9,563 bases of DNA from ZC4RG30 sp964456255. GTDB lineage: Bacteria; Pseudomonadota; Gammaproteobacteria; Steroidobacterales; Steroidobacteraceae. The notes under the pieces were generated by a model. The model made no database searches. It had not been told where the DNA came from and was given only the letters and a program-made list of their open reading frames with translations. A program made the position numbers and the translations under genes. Shown here one piece after another: positions 1-6,376 of the stretch (position 1 is the first letter of the stretch; every line of letters starts with the position of its first letter). The stretch covers positions 1 through 9,563 of the forward strand of contig CAYWDZ010000119.1 of NCBI GenBank assembly GCA_964456255.1, read 5' to 3'.

Positions 1-353
1 CCAAGAACTCGATCCTGCTGGTCGAATACATCGTGATGGCGCGGCGTGAACATGGCCTGTCGCGTCATGACGCCATCATCGATGCCTGCAGCAAGCGCGT
101 GCGCCCGATCGTGATGACCACCATCGCGATGATTGCCGGCATGATTCCCATCACCATCAACCTGCATGGTGGCAATGCCTTCCGCGCGCCGATGGGCGCG
201 GCAGTGATCGGAGGGCTGATCGCCTCGACCGCGCTCTCGCTGTTCGTGGTGCCGGTGGTCTACACCAACATGGACAACTTCGAGCAGTGGGTGCGGCGAA
301 TTCTGGGGCGATCGGAAAAGACGCCGGCTGTCGCGACCGGCGCGGCGCACTAG
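1..353 (+). CDS. RND efflux transporter permease, C-terminal fragment
   Basis: The gene enters from the left edge, with the reading frame starting at base 3; 116 C-terminal residues are visible and the rest lies outside the window. The fragment opens with KNSILLVEY, matching the conserved KN-I-LVE segment of AcrB-type inner-membrane pumps. It continues with a loop and RPIVMTT, the usual R-P-I-M-T entry to the penultimate transmembrane helix, and then a last hydrophobic helix around AAVIGGLIASTALSLFVVP. The C-terminal tail is short, polar and cytoplasmic. RND permeases are proton-driven exporters that work as trimers with a periplasmic adaptor and an outer-membrane channel. Substrate and subfamily (drug HAE1 or metal HME type) cannot be decided from this piece; the absence of obvious metal-site residues proves nothing. 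Its stop is 5 bp from the stop of the convergent carbonic anhydrase gene. Confidence 0.93.
   Translation, partial: KNSILLVEYIVMARREHGLSRHDAIIDACSKRVRPIVMTTIAMIAGMIPITINLHGGNAFRAPMGAAVIGGLIASTALSLFVVPVVYTNMDNFEQWVRRILGRSEKTPAVATGAAH
315..342 (-). terminator. Possible Rho-independent terminator of the carbonic anhydrase gene
   Basis: Read on the minus strand downstream of the can stop, CGCCGG and CCGGCG form a perfect 6-bp GC stem around a 9-nt loop and are followed at once by TCTTTTCC, a T-rich tract. That is the form of an intrinsic terminator. It lies inside the last codons of the convergent RND gene, about 17 nt past the can stop codon. On the plus strand the same hairpin has no T tract, so it should act only on the minus strand. 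Confidence 0.5.
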
Positions 354-358
354 CAGCT

Positions 359-1003
359 TCAGCGCGGGGCCAGCCCCGCCAGTGCTTCCTCGAACACTTC
401 CGTGCTGTCGGTTGCGCCGCTGGCCAGGAAATCCAGGTCCTTCAACAGGCCATCGGCCACCGAATAGATGAGCCCATGCACGGCCACATTCTGGCCGCGG
501 TTCCACGCGTCCTTCACGACCGTGGTACGGCACACGTTCAGCGCCTGCTCCAGCACGTTCAGTTCGCACAGCCGATCGGCGGCAGCCTTGCCCGCCGCGG
601 CCAGCTTCTCGGGGTGCCGGTCGCGGATGTCCTGCACATGACGCAGCCAGTTGTCGATGAGACCGAACGAGGCCGAACCCATCGCAGCGGCAATGCCGCC
701 GCAACCGTAATGGCCGGTGACGATGATGTCCTCGACCTTCAGCACATCCACCGCGTACTGGATCACCGACAGGCAGTTCAGGTCGGTATGCACCACCAGG
801 TTCGCGACATTGCGATGCACGAACATCTCGCCCGGCGCCAGGCCCACGATCTCGTTGGCCGGCACGCGGCTGTCGGCGCAACCGATCCACAGGTAGCGCG
901 GCGCCTGCTGCGCCACCAGGCGCGAAAAGAATTCGGGGTCGCGCCGCGTGGCCTCCTTGGCCCATTGCCGATTGTTGGCCAGCAGCTTTTCCAGTGCCTT
1001 CAT
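359..1003 (-). CDS. can: Beta-class carbonic anhydrase
   Basis: This encodes a cytoplasmic zinc enzyme that interconverts CO2 and bicarbonate, supplying bicarbonate for carboxylations. From the ATG at 1003 it is 214 residues long. The zinc ligands and dyad fall at Cys42, Asp44, Arg46 (CADSR), His98 and Cys101 (GHYGCGG), the numbering I recall for E. coli Can; this supports 1003 over a TTG start six codons upstream at 1021. The segment FVHRNVANLVVHTDLNCLS is almost identical to E. coli Can, as is ELNVLEQ later on. The protein is full length and intact. No Shine-Dalgarno sequence precedes the ATG, but TAACAT ends 8 nt before it, so the mRNA may be leaderless. The gene is divergent from the amine oxidase gene with only 35 bp between start codons, and converges on the RND gene. 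Confidence 0.96.
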   Translation of the reverse strand: MKALEKLLANNRQWAKEATRRDPEFFSRLVAQQAPRYLWIGCADSRVPANEIVGLAPGEMFVHRNVANLVVHTDLNCLSVIQYAVDVLKVEDIIVTGHYGCGGIAAAMGSASFGLIDNWLRHVQDIRDRHPEKLAAAGKAAADRLCELNVLEQALNVCRTTVVKDAWNRGQNVAVHGLIYSVADGLLKDLDFLASGATDSTEVFEEALAGLAPR

Positions 1004-1011
1004 GAGCTGCC

Positions 1012-1017
1012 ATGTTA
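1012..1017 (-). promoter_or_regulatory. -10-like hexamer of can (TAACAT)
   Basis: TAACAT on the minus strand fits TANNNT and ends 8 nt before the can ATG, so transcription would begin at or next to the start codon. There is no recognisable -35 at the expected distance. It sits 6 bp from the oppositely directed TAGACT of the amine oxidase gene. The call rests on position and on the same pattern recurring at other genes here. Confidence 0.4.
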
Positions 1018-1023
1018 GCAATG

Positions 1024-1029
1024 TAGACT
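1024..1029 (+). promoter_or_regulatory. -10-like hexamer of the amine oxidase gene (TAGACT)
   Basis: TAGACT fits TANNNT and ends 9 nt before the ATG at 1039. No Shine-Dalgarno sequence lies between, so a leaderless or nearly leaderless transcript is expected if this is the promoter. Its -35 region would fall over the can start codon, making the two divergent promoters overlap physically. Confidence 0.4.
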
Positions 1030-1038
1030 GCGGCGCAT

Positions 1039-2262
1039 ATGAGCGTGTTCGACGTCGCCATCATCGGGGCAGGCGCGGCCGGCATTGCCGCGGCACGCCG
1101 GCTGACCAGCGCCGGCCGACGGGTCGTCGTGCTGGAAGCGCGCAACCGTGTCGGCGGACGCGCCGTGGTGGATTCCTCGCTGGGTGTGCCGGCGGACCTG
1201 GGCGCGGCCTGGCTGCACTTTGCCCAATCCAATGCCTGGACCCAGCATGCGGAGCGGCTCGGATTCACGGTACTGCGACGCAAGCCGGGCTGGGGCCCGA
1301 GTGCCCACGTCGGCAATCGTGCGCCGACCGAACCGGAACAGGCCGCGGCCATTGCGGGCTACGAGCGCTACCAGCGCATCATTGAAGAGGCGGCCGAAGC
1401 CGGGCGCGATGTGGCCGTGGCCGACGTCTTGCCGCACGACGAATACCGCCCGCGCTTCGATGCCGTGATGACCTGGGCAGTCGGTGTGGAAAGCAGCCAG
1501 GCATCCACCGTGGATTTCTGCCGCTATGCCGAATCCGAACATGACTGGGCCGTGCACGAGGGGCTGGGTGCGGTGGTTGCCGCCACGGCGCGCGAGCTGC
1601 CGGTCACCCTGGACGCCGCCGTCACCAGCATCGACTGGGGCGGCGCATCCGTGCGCATTGCATCGAAACAGGGAACCGTGGAAGCCAGCAAGGTCATCGT
1701 CACGGTGCCACCCTCCGTGCTGGCGCGCGGGGCCATCCGCTTCACTCCGGCCTTGCCGCCGGAATACGAGGCCGCCTTCGCGAGCCTGCAGCTCGGCGTA
1801 GCCAACAAGGTGTTCTTCCGCATCGAGCGCGGCCGCTTCGCCAATGGCCTGCCGCGCCATTTCCTGGGTTCGATCACCACTTCACGCACAGCGACCTGGC
1901 TGGCCAACGTGGCCGACCAGCCGCTGTTGCTGGCCTACCTCGGCGGCGATCTGTCGCGCGAACTGGAACAGCGCGGCGAGCTCATCGCATTCGCGCGCGC
2001 GGAACTCACCCGCGTGTTCGGTGCGGACGTCCTGGATGAACTGGGCCCTGCGATCGCCACCGGCTGGGGCGAGGATCCGTATGCGCTGGGCTCCTACTCG
2101 GCGGCCAGGCCGGGTTGTGCGGACAGCCGCGCGGTACTGGCGACGCCCGTTTCACCACGATTGCAGTTCGCGGGCGAAGCCGCTTCGGCGAACTACTACG
2201 GCACGCTGCACGGCGCGTGGGGCTCCGGCACCCGCGCCGCCGAGTGGGCTACAGGGACTTGA
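1039..2262 (+). CDS. FAD-dependent amine oxidase (MAO/polyamine oxidase-like)
   Basis: A 407-residue flavoprotein of the amine oxidase superfamily (Pfam Amino_oxidase). The N-terminal FAD-binding Rossmann motif GAGAAG is at residues 11-16, followed by the family signature VVLEARNRVGGRAVV from about residue 29. The C-terminal flavin-contacting segment FAGEAASANYYGTLHGAWGSG (written here in part) spans about 377-397 and matches the FAGE...G-HGA-SG closing motif of monoamine and polyamine oxidases. These enzymes oxidise an amine with O2, giving an aldehyde or imine, ammonia and H2O2; the substrate here cannot be told. It has no signal peptide or membrane anchor, so it is predicted cytoplasmic, and it is somewhat shorter than eukaryotic MAOs. 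A flavin desaturase of related fold is less likely. The ATG at 1039 fits the standard N-terminus of the fold. Its last 14 bp overlap the end of the opposite-strand TPR gene. Confidence 0.88.
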   Translation: MSVFDVAIIGAGAAGIAAARRLTSAGRRVVVLEARNRVGGRAVVDSSLGVPADLGAAWLHFAQSNAWTQHAERLGFTVLRRKPGWGPSAHVGNRAPTEPEQAAAIAGYERYQRIIEEAAEAGRDVAVADVLPHDEYRPRFDAVMTWAVGVESSQASTVDFCRYAESEHDWAVHEGLGAVVAATARELPVTLDAAVTSIDWGGASVRIASKQGTVEASKVIVTVPPSVLARGAIRFTPALPPEYEAAFASLQLGVANKVFFRIERGRFANGLPRHFLGSITTSRTATWLANVADQPLLLAYLGGDLSRELEQRGELIAFARAELTRVFGADVLDELGPAIATGWGEDPYALGSYSAARPGCADSRAVLATPVSPRLQFAGEAASANYYGTLHGAWGSGTRAAEWATGT

Positions 2263-2872
2263 CCCACTTTGCGAAGGCATCGCTTTCGGCCGCAGTGACG
2301 CTGGCCGGGAAAGACTGCTTGCTCTTCAGGAAATCCTTCATCGAAGACTTCAGCACCCCCGCGTACGAGGGCTCGAGCTTCAGCAGCCTGGCATAGGCTT
2401 CCTTCGTCTGCGTGAGGCGCCCGGTCAGCAGGAACAGCTCGGCCCGGTATTCGATCGCCTCGGGATAATCGGGCGACAACGCCAGCGCCTTTTCGTATGC
2501 CTTGAGCGACTCTTCGTAATCACCCAGCCTGCGGCTGGTGTAGCCCAGCAGGTTCCAGCCCTCTTTCATGTTCGGGTCTGCGCCCACGGCGGTGCGGAAG
2601 TTGTCGCGCGCCCTGGCAAAGCCTGCCAGCACCGCCTCATGGTTCTGCTGTGCCCTGGCGCCCTTCAGCGATGCGCCTTCCAGCTCCAGCTTCGCCATGT
2701 TCTGCACGCCCTCGTAGCCGAGGTTGTAGTTGATGCGCGCCGTCATCGCCGCATCCTGCGAAATATCCGGCGCCGGCTCGGACACCAGGTTGCCATCTGC
2801 ATCGGGTATGGCGAATGCAGCCGGTGCAACGGTCAGAAACGCAATCGCGGTGATCAGGGGCAGGCGCTGCAT
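2249..2872 (-). CDS. Exported tetratricopeptide-repeat protein
   Basis: A 207-residue protein of unknown specific role. Residues 1-21 form a signal peptide (MQRLPLITAIAFL..., ending APAAFA) with a likely cut before IPDADG, so a periplasmic location is expected. Residues about 80-171 hold two clear TPR units and one weaker one: GWNLLGYTSRRLGDYEES followed by LKAYEKALALSP, and then a unit with FLLTGRLTQTKEAYARLLKLEP in shorter form. TPRs form helical scaffolds for protein-protein contacts. The frame stays open upstream to 2956, but the ATG at 2872 is chosen because AGGAG (2881-2885) lies 8 nt before it and the signal peptide starts there. TACGAT at 2895-2900 is a fair -10 giving a short leader. 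The gene is divergent from yaiL (60 bp) and overlaps the amine oxidase gene end to end. Confidence 0.85.
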   Translation of the reverse strand: MQRLPLITAIAFLTVAPAAFAIPDADGNLVSEPAPDISQDAAMTARINYNLGYEGVQNMAKLELEGASLKGARAQQNHEAVLAGFARARDNFRTAVGADPNMKEGWNLLGYTSRRLGDYEESLKAYEKALALSPDYPEAIEYRAELFLLTGRLTQTKEAYARLLKLEPSYAGVLKSSMKDFLKSKQSFPASVTAAESDAFAKWVKSL

Positions 2873-2880
2873 GGTGATTT

Positions 2881-2900
2881 CTCCTCGGACGGCTATCGTA
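2881..2900 (-). promoter_or_regulatory. -10-like hexamer and Shine-Dalgarno of the TPR gene
   Basis: On the minus strand TACGAT (2895-2900) fits a -10, and AGGAG (2881-2885) lies 8 nt before the ATG at 2872. Together they predict a short conventional leader of roughly 15 nt. This contrasts with the divergent yaiL gene, which has no Shine-Dalgarno sequence. Confidence 0.5.
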
Positions 2901-2919
2901 CCCCAGCGAGGCGCGAGGC

Positions 2920-2925
2920 TAGAAT
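2920..2925 (+). promoter_or_regulatory. -10-like hexamer of yaiL (TAGAAT)
   Basis: TAGAAT matches the sigma-70 -10 consensus at five of six positions and ends 7 nt before the ATG at 2933, so the start codon would lie at the predicted transcription start. An alternative ATG at 2924 overlaps the hexamer and would have GAGG about 7 nt upstream; if that start is used, the promoter must lie further upstream. Confidence 0.45.
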
Positions 2926-2932
2926 GTGTGCC

Positions 2933-3478
2933 ATGAGTCTGTCGCTGCGCGAACAACTACTGAAGGCCGGGCTGGTCTCCGAACAACAGGTCCAGCGCGC
3001 CGAGCGCGAGCAGAACCAGAAGCAGTTTGCCGCGCCGCGCAGCAAGAAGAAGCCACCTGGCCCCACGCCCCAGCAGATCGCTGCCCAGAAGGCGGCCGCG
3101 GCAAAGGCCGCGCACGATGCCGAGCTCAATGCCCGCAAGCAGGCCAAGCTCGAGCGGCGCGCGAAGTACGCCGAGATCAGGCAGCTGGTCGCGGCGCACC
3201 AGATTCCGCGGGTCGAAACCGAGGATTTCTACAACTTCCAGAGCGGGACCGAAATCCACCGCATCGCGGTGACCCCTGAGTTGCGTGCGCAACTCGTGGC
3301 CGGCGCGCTGGCCATCGTGCGCGCGGAAGGCCGCTTTGCCTTCGTGCCGGCAGCCATCGGCGAGCAGGTCGGCGCCCGCGTCGAAAAGGCCTTGCTGCAT
3401 CTGAACAGGCCGGGTGATCCACCCGCCGATGACGATCCGTACAAGGACTACGTCGTACCCGACGACCTGGTGTGGTAA
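2933..3478 (+). CDS. yaiL: DUF2058 family protein (YaiL-like)
   Basis: A 181-residue cytoplasmic protein of the DUF2058/YaiL family. The N-terminus MSLSLREQLLKAGLVSE matches E. coli YaiL (LTLQEQLLKAGLV), and the C-terminus DDDPYKDYVVPDDLVW matches DEDDPYADFKVPDDLMW. Between them, residues about 20-90 are rich in Lys, Arg, Ala, Glu and Gln and probably form a long charged helix or coiled coil, with a Pro-rich break near 40-46; a compact domain follows from about 90 to 155. The family has no established reaction, and RNA or ribosome association is only speculation from its charge. I chose the ATG at 2933 by alignment with YaiL; an in-frame ATG at 2924 would add MCA. The aspartyl protease gene follows after 37 bp on the same strand, so the two may be co-transcribed. 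Confidence 0.9.
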   Translation: MSLSLREQLLKAGLVSEQQVQRAEREQNQKQFAAPRSKKKPPGPTPQQIAAQKAAAAKAAHDAELNARKQAKLERRAKYAEIRQLVAAHQIPRVETEDFYNFQSGTEIHRIAVTPELRAQLVAGALAIVRAEGRFAFVPAAIGEQVGARVEKALLHLNRPGDPPADDDPYKDYVVPDDLVW

Positions 3479-3487
3479 TCATGGGCT

Positions 3488-3505
3488 CTCGGGCATCGCC
3501 CGGAG
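3488..3505 (+). promoter_or_regulatory. Intergenic hairpin covering the aspartyl protease ribosome binding site
   Basis: CTCGGGC, a 3-nt ATC loop and GCCCGGAG form a 7-bp stem with one bulged G. The 3' arm contains GGAG (3502-3505), the only Shine-Dalgarno-like sequence before the ATG at 3516, at 10 nt spacing. The hairpin starts 10 nt after the yaiL stop. It could dampen initiation on read-through mRNA or act as a 3'-end stabiliser; no T tract follows, so it is not a standard terminator. Confidence 0.4.
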
Positions 3506-3515
3506 CGTGATTGCA

Positions 3516-4460
3516 ATGAACGTCCTGGCAAAAGCACTGGCAATGGCACTGGCTCCGCTGCGCCTGGTCGCGGCGGCGGCCGATGGCGCGCCGGACGACG
3601 AGCTCACCGAGGTGGTGGTCATCGCACCGGAGCCGCGCTACGTCGCACCCACCACGCGCGATCGCATCGGTCGCGTGTGGGTGCCGGTACAGATGGACGG
3701 CAGGGGTGTGTTCAGGCTGGTGCTCGACACAGGCGCACAGCACTCGGCCGTCACGGCTGCAACCGCCGAACGAATCGGCGCGCCGATCGACGAGTCAAAA
3801 AACGTGATCGTGCACGGCACCACCGGCAGTTCCGTGTCGCCGACCATCCAGCTCGGCAGCCTTGTGTTGGGCGATCTGATGCTGGAGCCCTCGTCCATCC
3901 CCATTGTCGCGGAGGTCTTTGGTGGCGCCGATGGCCTGCTGGGCACCGAAGGCATGCAGAACCACCGCATCTTCATCGACTTTCGCCACGACAACATCGT
4001 CATCGCGCGCTCGGAGAACCGCAGTGCAGCCGCGGGCTTCGGCACGCTGCGGTTCCTGCCGGATGCCGACCGGCTGATTGCGGTGCGTGCGCGCGTGGGC
4101 GGTGTTGGTGTGCGCGCCATCATCGACACCGGTTCACAGGCCACCGTCGGCAACCCGGCATTGCAGACTGCGCTGCGCAGGCATCTGCGCAGCAGCAGTT
4201 CCGGAAGTGAGGATCGCGTCCAGGGCGCCACCGGCGACTGGCAGACCGGCGTGGGCGCAAACCTCTCATCGCTGGAGCTCGGCGACCTGATTGTGCGCAA
4301 TGCCTACGTGACCTTCGCCGACCTGCAGATCTTCCATCACTGGAAGCTGAGTGATGAACCGGCGATGGTGATCGGCATGGACATCATCGGGCTGGTGGAT
4401 CAGCTGGTGATCGACTATCGCCGGCGCGAATTGCAGATCAAGCCGCGCGCCAGGCGCTAG
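3516..4460 (+). CDS. Exported two-domain retropepsin-like aspartyl protease family protein
   Basis: A 314-residue protein starting with a plausible signal peptide (residues 1 to about 22: MNVLAKALAMALAP..., ending VAAAAD). Two retropepsin-like halves follow. The first has FRLVLDTGAQHS (catalytic-type DTG at 71-73) and a matching hydrophobic-hydrophobic-Gly loop, GLLGTEG, near 140-146. The second has VRAIIDTGSQAT (DTG at 204-206) and VIGMDIIG near 285-292. Both halves keep the Asp, so the chain could fold as a single-chain pseudo-dimer like pepsin. Family knowledge: such periplasmic proteins are annotated as aspartyl protease family, mostly without a known substrate. Just after the signal peptide is TEVVVIAPEP, which resembles a TonB box. 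The frame stays open upstream to 3414, but ATG 3516 fits the signal peptide. It lies downstream of yaiL and converges on the BtuB gene with an 11-bp gap. Confidence 0.87.
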   Translation: MNVLAKALAMALAPLRLVAAAADGAPDDELTEVVVIAPEPRYVAPTTRDRIGRVWVPVQMDGRGVFRLVLDTGAQHSAVTAATAERIGAPIDESKNVIVHGTTGSSVSPTIQLGSLVLGDLMLEPSSIPIVAEVFGGADGLLGTEGMQNHRIFIDFRHDNIVIARSENRSAAAGFGTLRFLPDADRLIAVRARVGGVGVRAIIDTGSQATVGNPALQTALRRHLRSSSSGSEDRVQGATGDWQTGVGANLSSLELGDLIVRNAYVTFADLQIFHHWKLSDEPAMVIGMDIIGLVDQLVIDYRRRELQIKPRARR

Positions 4461-4477
4461 TCTGCGCAGCACTAGCG
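4455..4477. repeat. Inverted repeat spanning both convergent stop codons
   Basis: CGCTAGT (4455-4461) and ACTAGCG (4471-4477) are perfect inverted copies around a 9-nt spacer. The left arm contains the TAG stop of the aspartyl protease gene (4458-4460), and the right arm contains the TAG stop of the BtuB gene read on the minus strand (4472-4474). Both transcripts would end in the same 7-bp hairpin. There is no T tract on either side, so intrinsic termination is doubtful; 3'-end protection or Rho-assisted stopping is possible. Confidence 0.5.
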
Positions 4478-6316
4478 GGCCGGCGTGTACCGCAGCGTCA
4501 GATACACGGCCCTGCCAGGCTCGTTGTACCAGGCGATGGTCTCGTAGCGCCTGTCCAGCAGGTTCGCGGCGCGCAGCTGCAATTGCCAGTCGGTGGCCAC
4601 GCGCGCTTCTGCGCGCAGGTCGAGCGTGCCGAAGCCGCCCAGCCTCTGGCTGCCGGCGGCATCGTCAAAGCGATGCCCCTCGCCCATCCAGCGCGCACCC
4701 AGCGTCATCCATCCAAGGCTGCGCTGCACATCCGCATGCGCCGCGACGCGGGGACGGCGCGGCAGTTGCCGGCCACGATTCGCGCCATCACTGCGGTTCT
4801 CGGCATCCTGCACCGTGACGCCGGCCTCGAAATGCCACTGGCGCCAGGACAGCGTGCCGCTGGCCTCCACTCCACGGATGCGTGCGGCGTCGATATTGGC
4901 AGGCAGAAAGTTGCTGTCGAACCCGATGAGATCGCGGATCCGTGTGTGGTACAGCGACACCCGCCAGCCGGCTGCATCCACCCTGCCGCGCAGCGCGAAC
5001 TCCAGGCTCCGCGATCGCTCGGGCTTCAGATCCGGATTGCTGGCCGCACCGTAGAACGGATCCGGCGGGTAGTACAGATCGTTGAAGGTTGGCGCCTTGA
5101 AGCCCGTGCCGTACTGCGCCAGGACCTGCAATGCATTGCTCACCGAGTAACCGACCGCGGCTGACCCGGTGGCATGGCGACCAAACTGCTGGTTGTCGTC
5201 GCCGCGCAGGCTGGTCTCGACGCGCCAGCGATGCAGGTCGGCCACATACTGGGCATACAGCCCGGTGTTGTCGCGTGAACCCACCGTGTATGCGGTGGTG
5301 CTGTCGACATGGTCGCGCAGGAAATCCGCGCCCAGCGTGACGGTCTGGTTCGCCGCAGGCGCCACATCCCACTGCAGGCCGGCGCTGTCGCGGCGTGTGC
5401 TGAACCGGCCGGTGAAGGACTCTTGCAGATAGTCACGCGAGCGATCCCAGGCGCGACCCAGCCGCAGCGTGAGATGCCCGGCATTGCCAAACGTCTGCGC
5501 GAGCGTGGCCCCGACAACCTGCTGCAACAAGGCACTGTTGTCGGCGAAGGTACCGTCGTACTGCACATGGCTGGCCGCGCGCAGCAGGCTGGCTTCGATG
5601 CTGGTGTTGGTCGCGGGCTGGCCACCGGCGCGCAGGCTCACCGAACGGTAGCGGTAACCGTCGCGGTCGGGCTGCTCGGTGTAGCAACCCGCAAACTCCG
5701 AGCTGCTTCCGCGGCAGGCATCGATGCCGGCGGTGTCCTGCCAGCTGCCTTCCACGTGCATCCACACCTGCTCGTTGCCGCCGCCGAAATGCGCGCGCGC
5801 CTGGCGCGTGTCAAAGCTGCCACCGCTCACGCTGAAATCCGGCTGCCACGGGCTGCGGTCATGACGCGTGAACACCTGCAGCACGCCGCCGATTGCGTCC
5901 GCGCCATACAGGCTGGAGCGCGGGCCGCGCACGAATTCGACCCGGTCGATCAGCTCCACCGGCAGGTTCTGCACCGCGGCCGTGCCGGCCGTGGCCGAAC
6001 CCACGCGCACACCGTCCACCAGCACCAGCAACTGGTCGGCCTCGGCACCGCGCACGAAGATCGAGGTGAGCTTGCCGGGCCCGCCGCTGTTGCTGATGAC
6101 GACGCCGTCGACACCGGCCAGCAGATCCTCCAGCGAACGGGCCTGCCGCGATTCGATGTCGGCGCGGGTGAGCACCGTGGTTGCAGCCAGCGCGGTGTAT
6201 TGCGGCTCCGGCAGGCGGTTGGCGGTGACGATGACCTCATCGAGGGCAGCAGCGGCCGCGACGGGAACTGAGCAGGCAGCAACAAGGCCGCACAGGCAGA
6301 CGAAATGGATGCGCAT
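4472..6316 (-). CDS. btuB: BtuB-like TonB-dependent vitamin B12 receptor
   Basis: A 614-residue outer-membrane receptor, about the length of the E. coli BtuB precursor. Residues 1 to about 24 are a signal peptide. The TonB box DEVIVTA is at 26-32 and continues as ANRLPEPQYTALAATTVLTR, close to E. coli BtuB (VVTANRFEQPRSTVLAPTTVV). The plug runs to about 150, with SIFVRG (85-90), VLVDGVR (98-104) and VRGPRSSLYGADAIGG (129-144), all matching BtuB. The rest is the beta-barrel, with NPDLKPERS and a closing NLLDRRYE region typical of the family. It should bind cobalamin or a related corrinoid outside and import it using TonB-ExbBD energy. The ATG at 6316 is chosen because it starts the signal peptide; the frame stays open to 6550, but that stretch is riboswitch RNA. 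GGAG lies 11 nt upstream. Oddity: the last residues are YTPAR, without a terminal aromatic. No inner-membrane BtuCDF genes are adjacent. Confidence 0.93.
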   Translation of the reverse strand: MRIHFVCLCGLVAACSVPVAAAAALDEVIVTANRLPEPQYTALAATTVLTRADIESRQARSLEDLLAGVDGVVISNSGGPGKLTSIFVRGAEADQLLVLVDGVRVGSATAGTAAVQNLPVELIDRVEFVRGPRSSLYGADAIGGVLQVFTRHDRSPWQPDFSVSGGSFDTRQARAHFGGGNEQVWMHVEGSWQDTAGIDACRGSSSEFAGCYTEQPDRDGYRYRSVSLRAGGQPATNTSIEASLLRAASHVQYDGTFADNSALLQQVVGATLAQTFGNAGHLTLRLGRAWDRSRDYLQESFTGRFSTRRDSAGLQWDVAPAANQTVTLGADFLRDHVDSTTAYTVGSRDNTGLYAQYVADLHRWRVETSLRGDDNQQFGRHATGSAAVGYSVSNALQVLAQYGTGFKAPTFNDLYYPPDPFYGAASNPDLKPERSRSLEFALRGRVDAAGWRVSLYHTRIRDLIGFDSNFLPANIDAARIRGVEASGTLSWRQWHFEAGVTVQDAENRSDGANRGRQLPRRPRVAAHADVQRSLGWMTLGARWMGEGHRFDDAAGSQRLGGFGTLDLRAEARVATDWQLQLRAANLLDRRYETIAWYNEPGRAVYLTLRYTPAR

Positions 6317-6332
6317 GGAATGTGGTGCTCCA

Positions 6333-6350
6333 CCGTGCGTCCCCGCACGG
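6333..6350 (-). promoter_or_regulatory. Expression-platform hairpin before the btuB ribosome binding site
   Basis: On the minus strand CCGTGCG and CGCACGG form a perfect 7-bp stem capped by a GGGA (GNRA-type) tetraloop. Its 3' arm is followed almost directly by the Shine-Dalgarno GGAG (6328-6331), and its 5' arm directly follows ACTCATGG (6351-6358). The latter can pair over 8 bp with CCATGAGT at 6394-6401, overlapping the start of the B12 box. Such an arrangement suits translational control. The short stem GGTG-GAG-CACC could also hide the Shine-Dalgarno sequence. Confidence 0.55.
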
Positions 6351-6376
6351 CCATGAGTTGAAACAATGGCTCCCTG

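Noticed and set aside
287..1018. Plus-strand ORF of 243 codons antisense to can
   Set aside because: It overlaps the RND 3' end in another frame and covers the whole can gene. It shows no family resemblance.
1004..1021. TTG start at 1021 for the carbonic anhydrase
   Set aside because: The ATG at 1003 gives residue numbering equal to E. coli Can and has a -10-like hexamer at the right place; the TTG start has neither.
1015..1860. Minus-strand ORF of 281 codons antisense to the amine oxidase gene
   Set aside because: Gly/Ala/Arg/His-rich with no motif; the plus-strand frame has clear FAD-binding signatures.
1844..2932. Long upstream extension of the YaiL reading frame, 363 codons
   Set aside because: It runs antisense through the TPR gene and out of frame through the amine oxidase gene, and only the part from 2933 matches a known family. 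It is open because of GC-rich codon bias.
5309..6271. Plus-strand ORF of 320 codons antisense to btuB
   Set aside because: No recognisable domain or start signal; it mirrors the codon bias of btuB.
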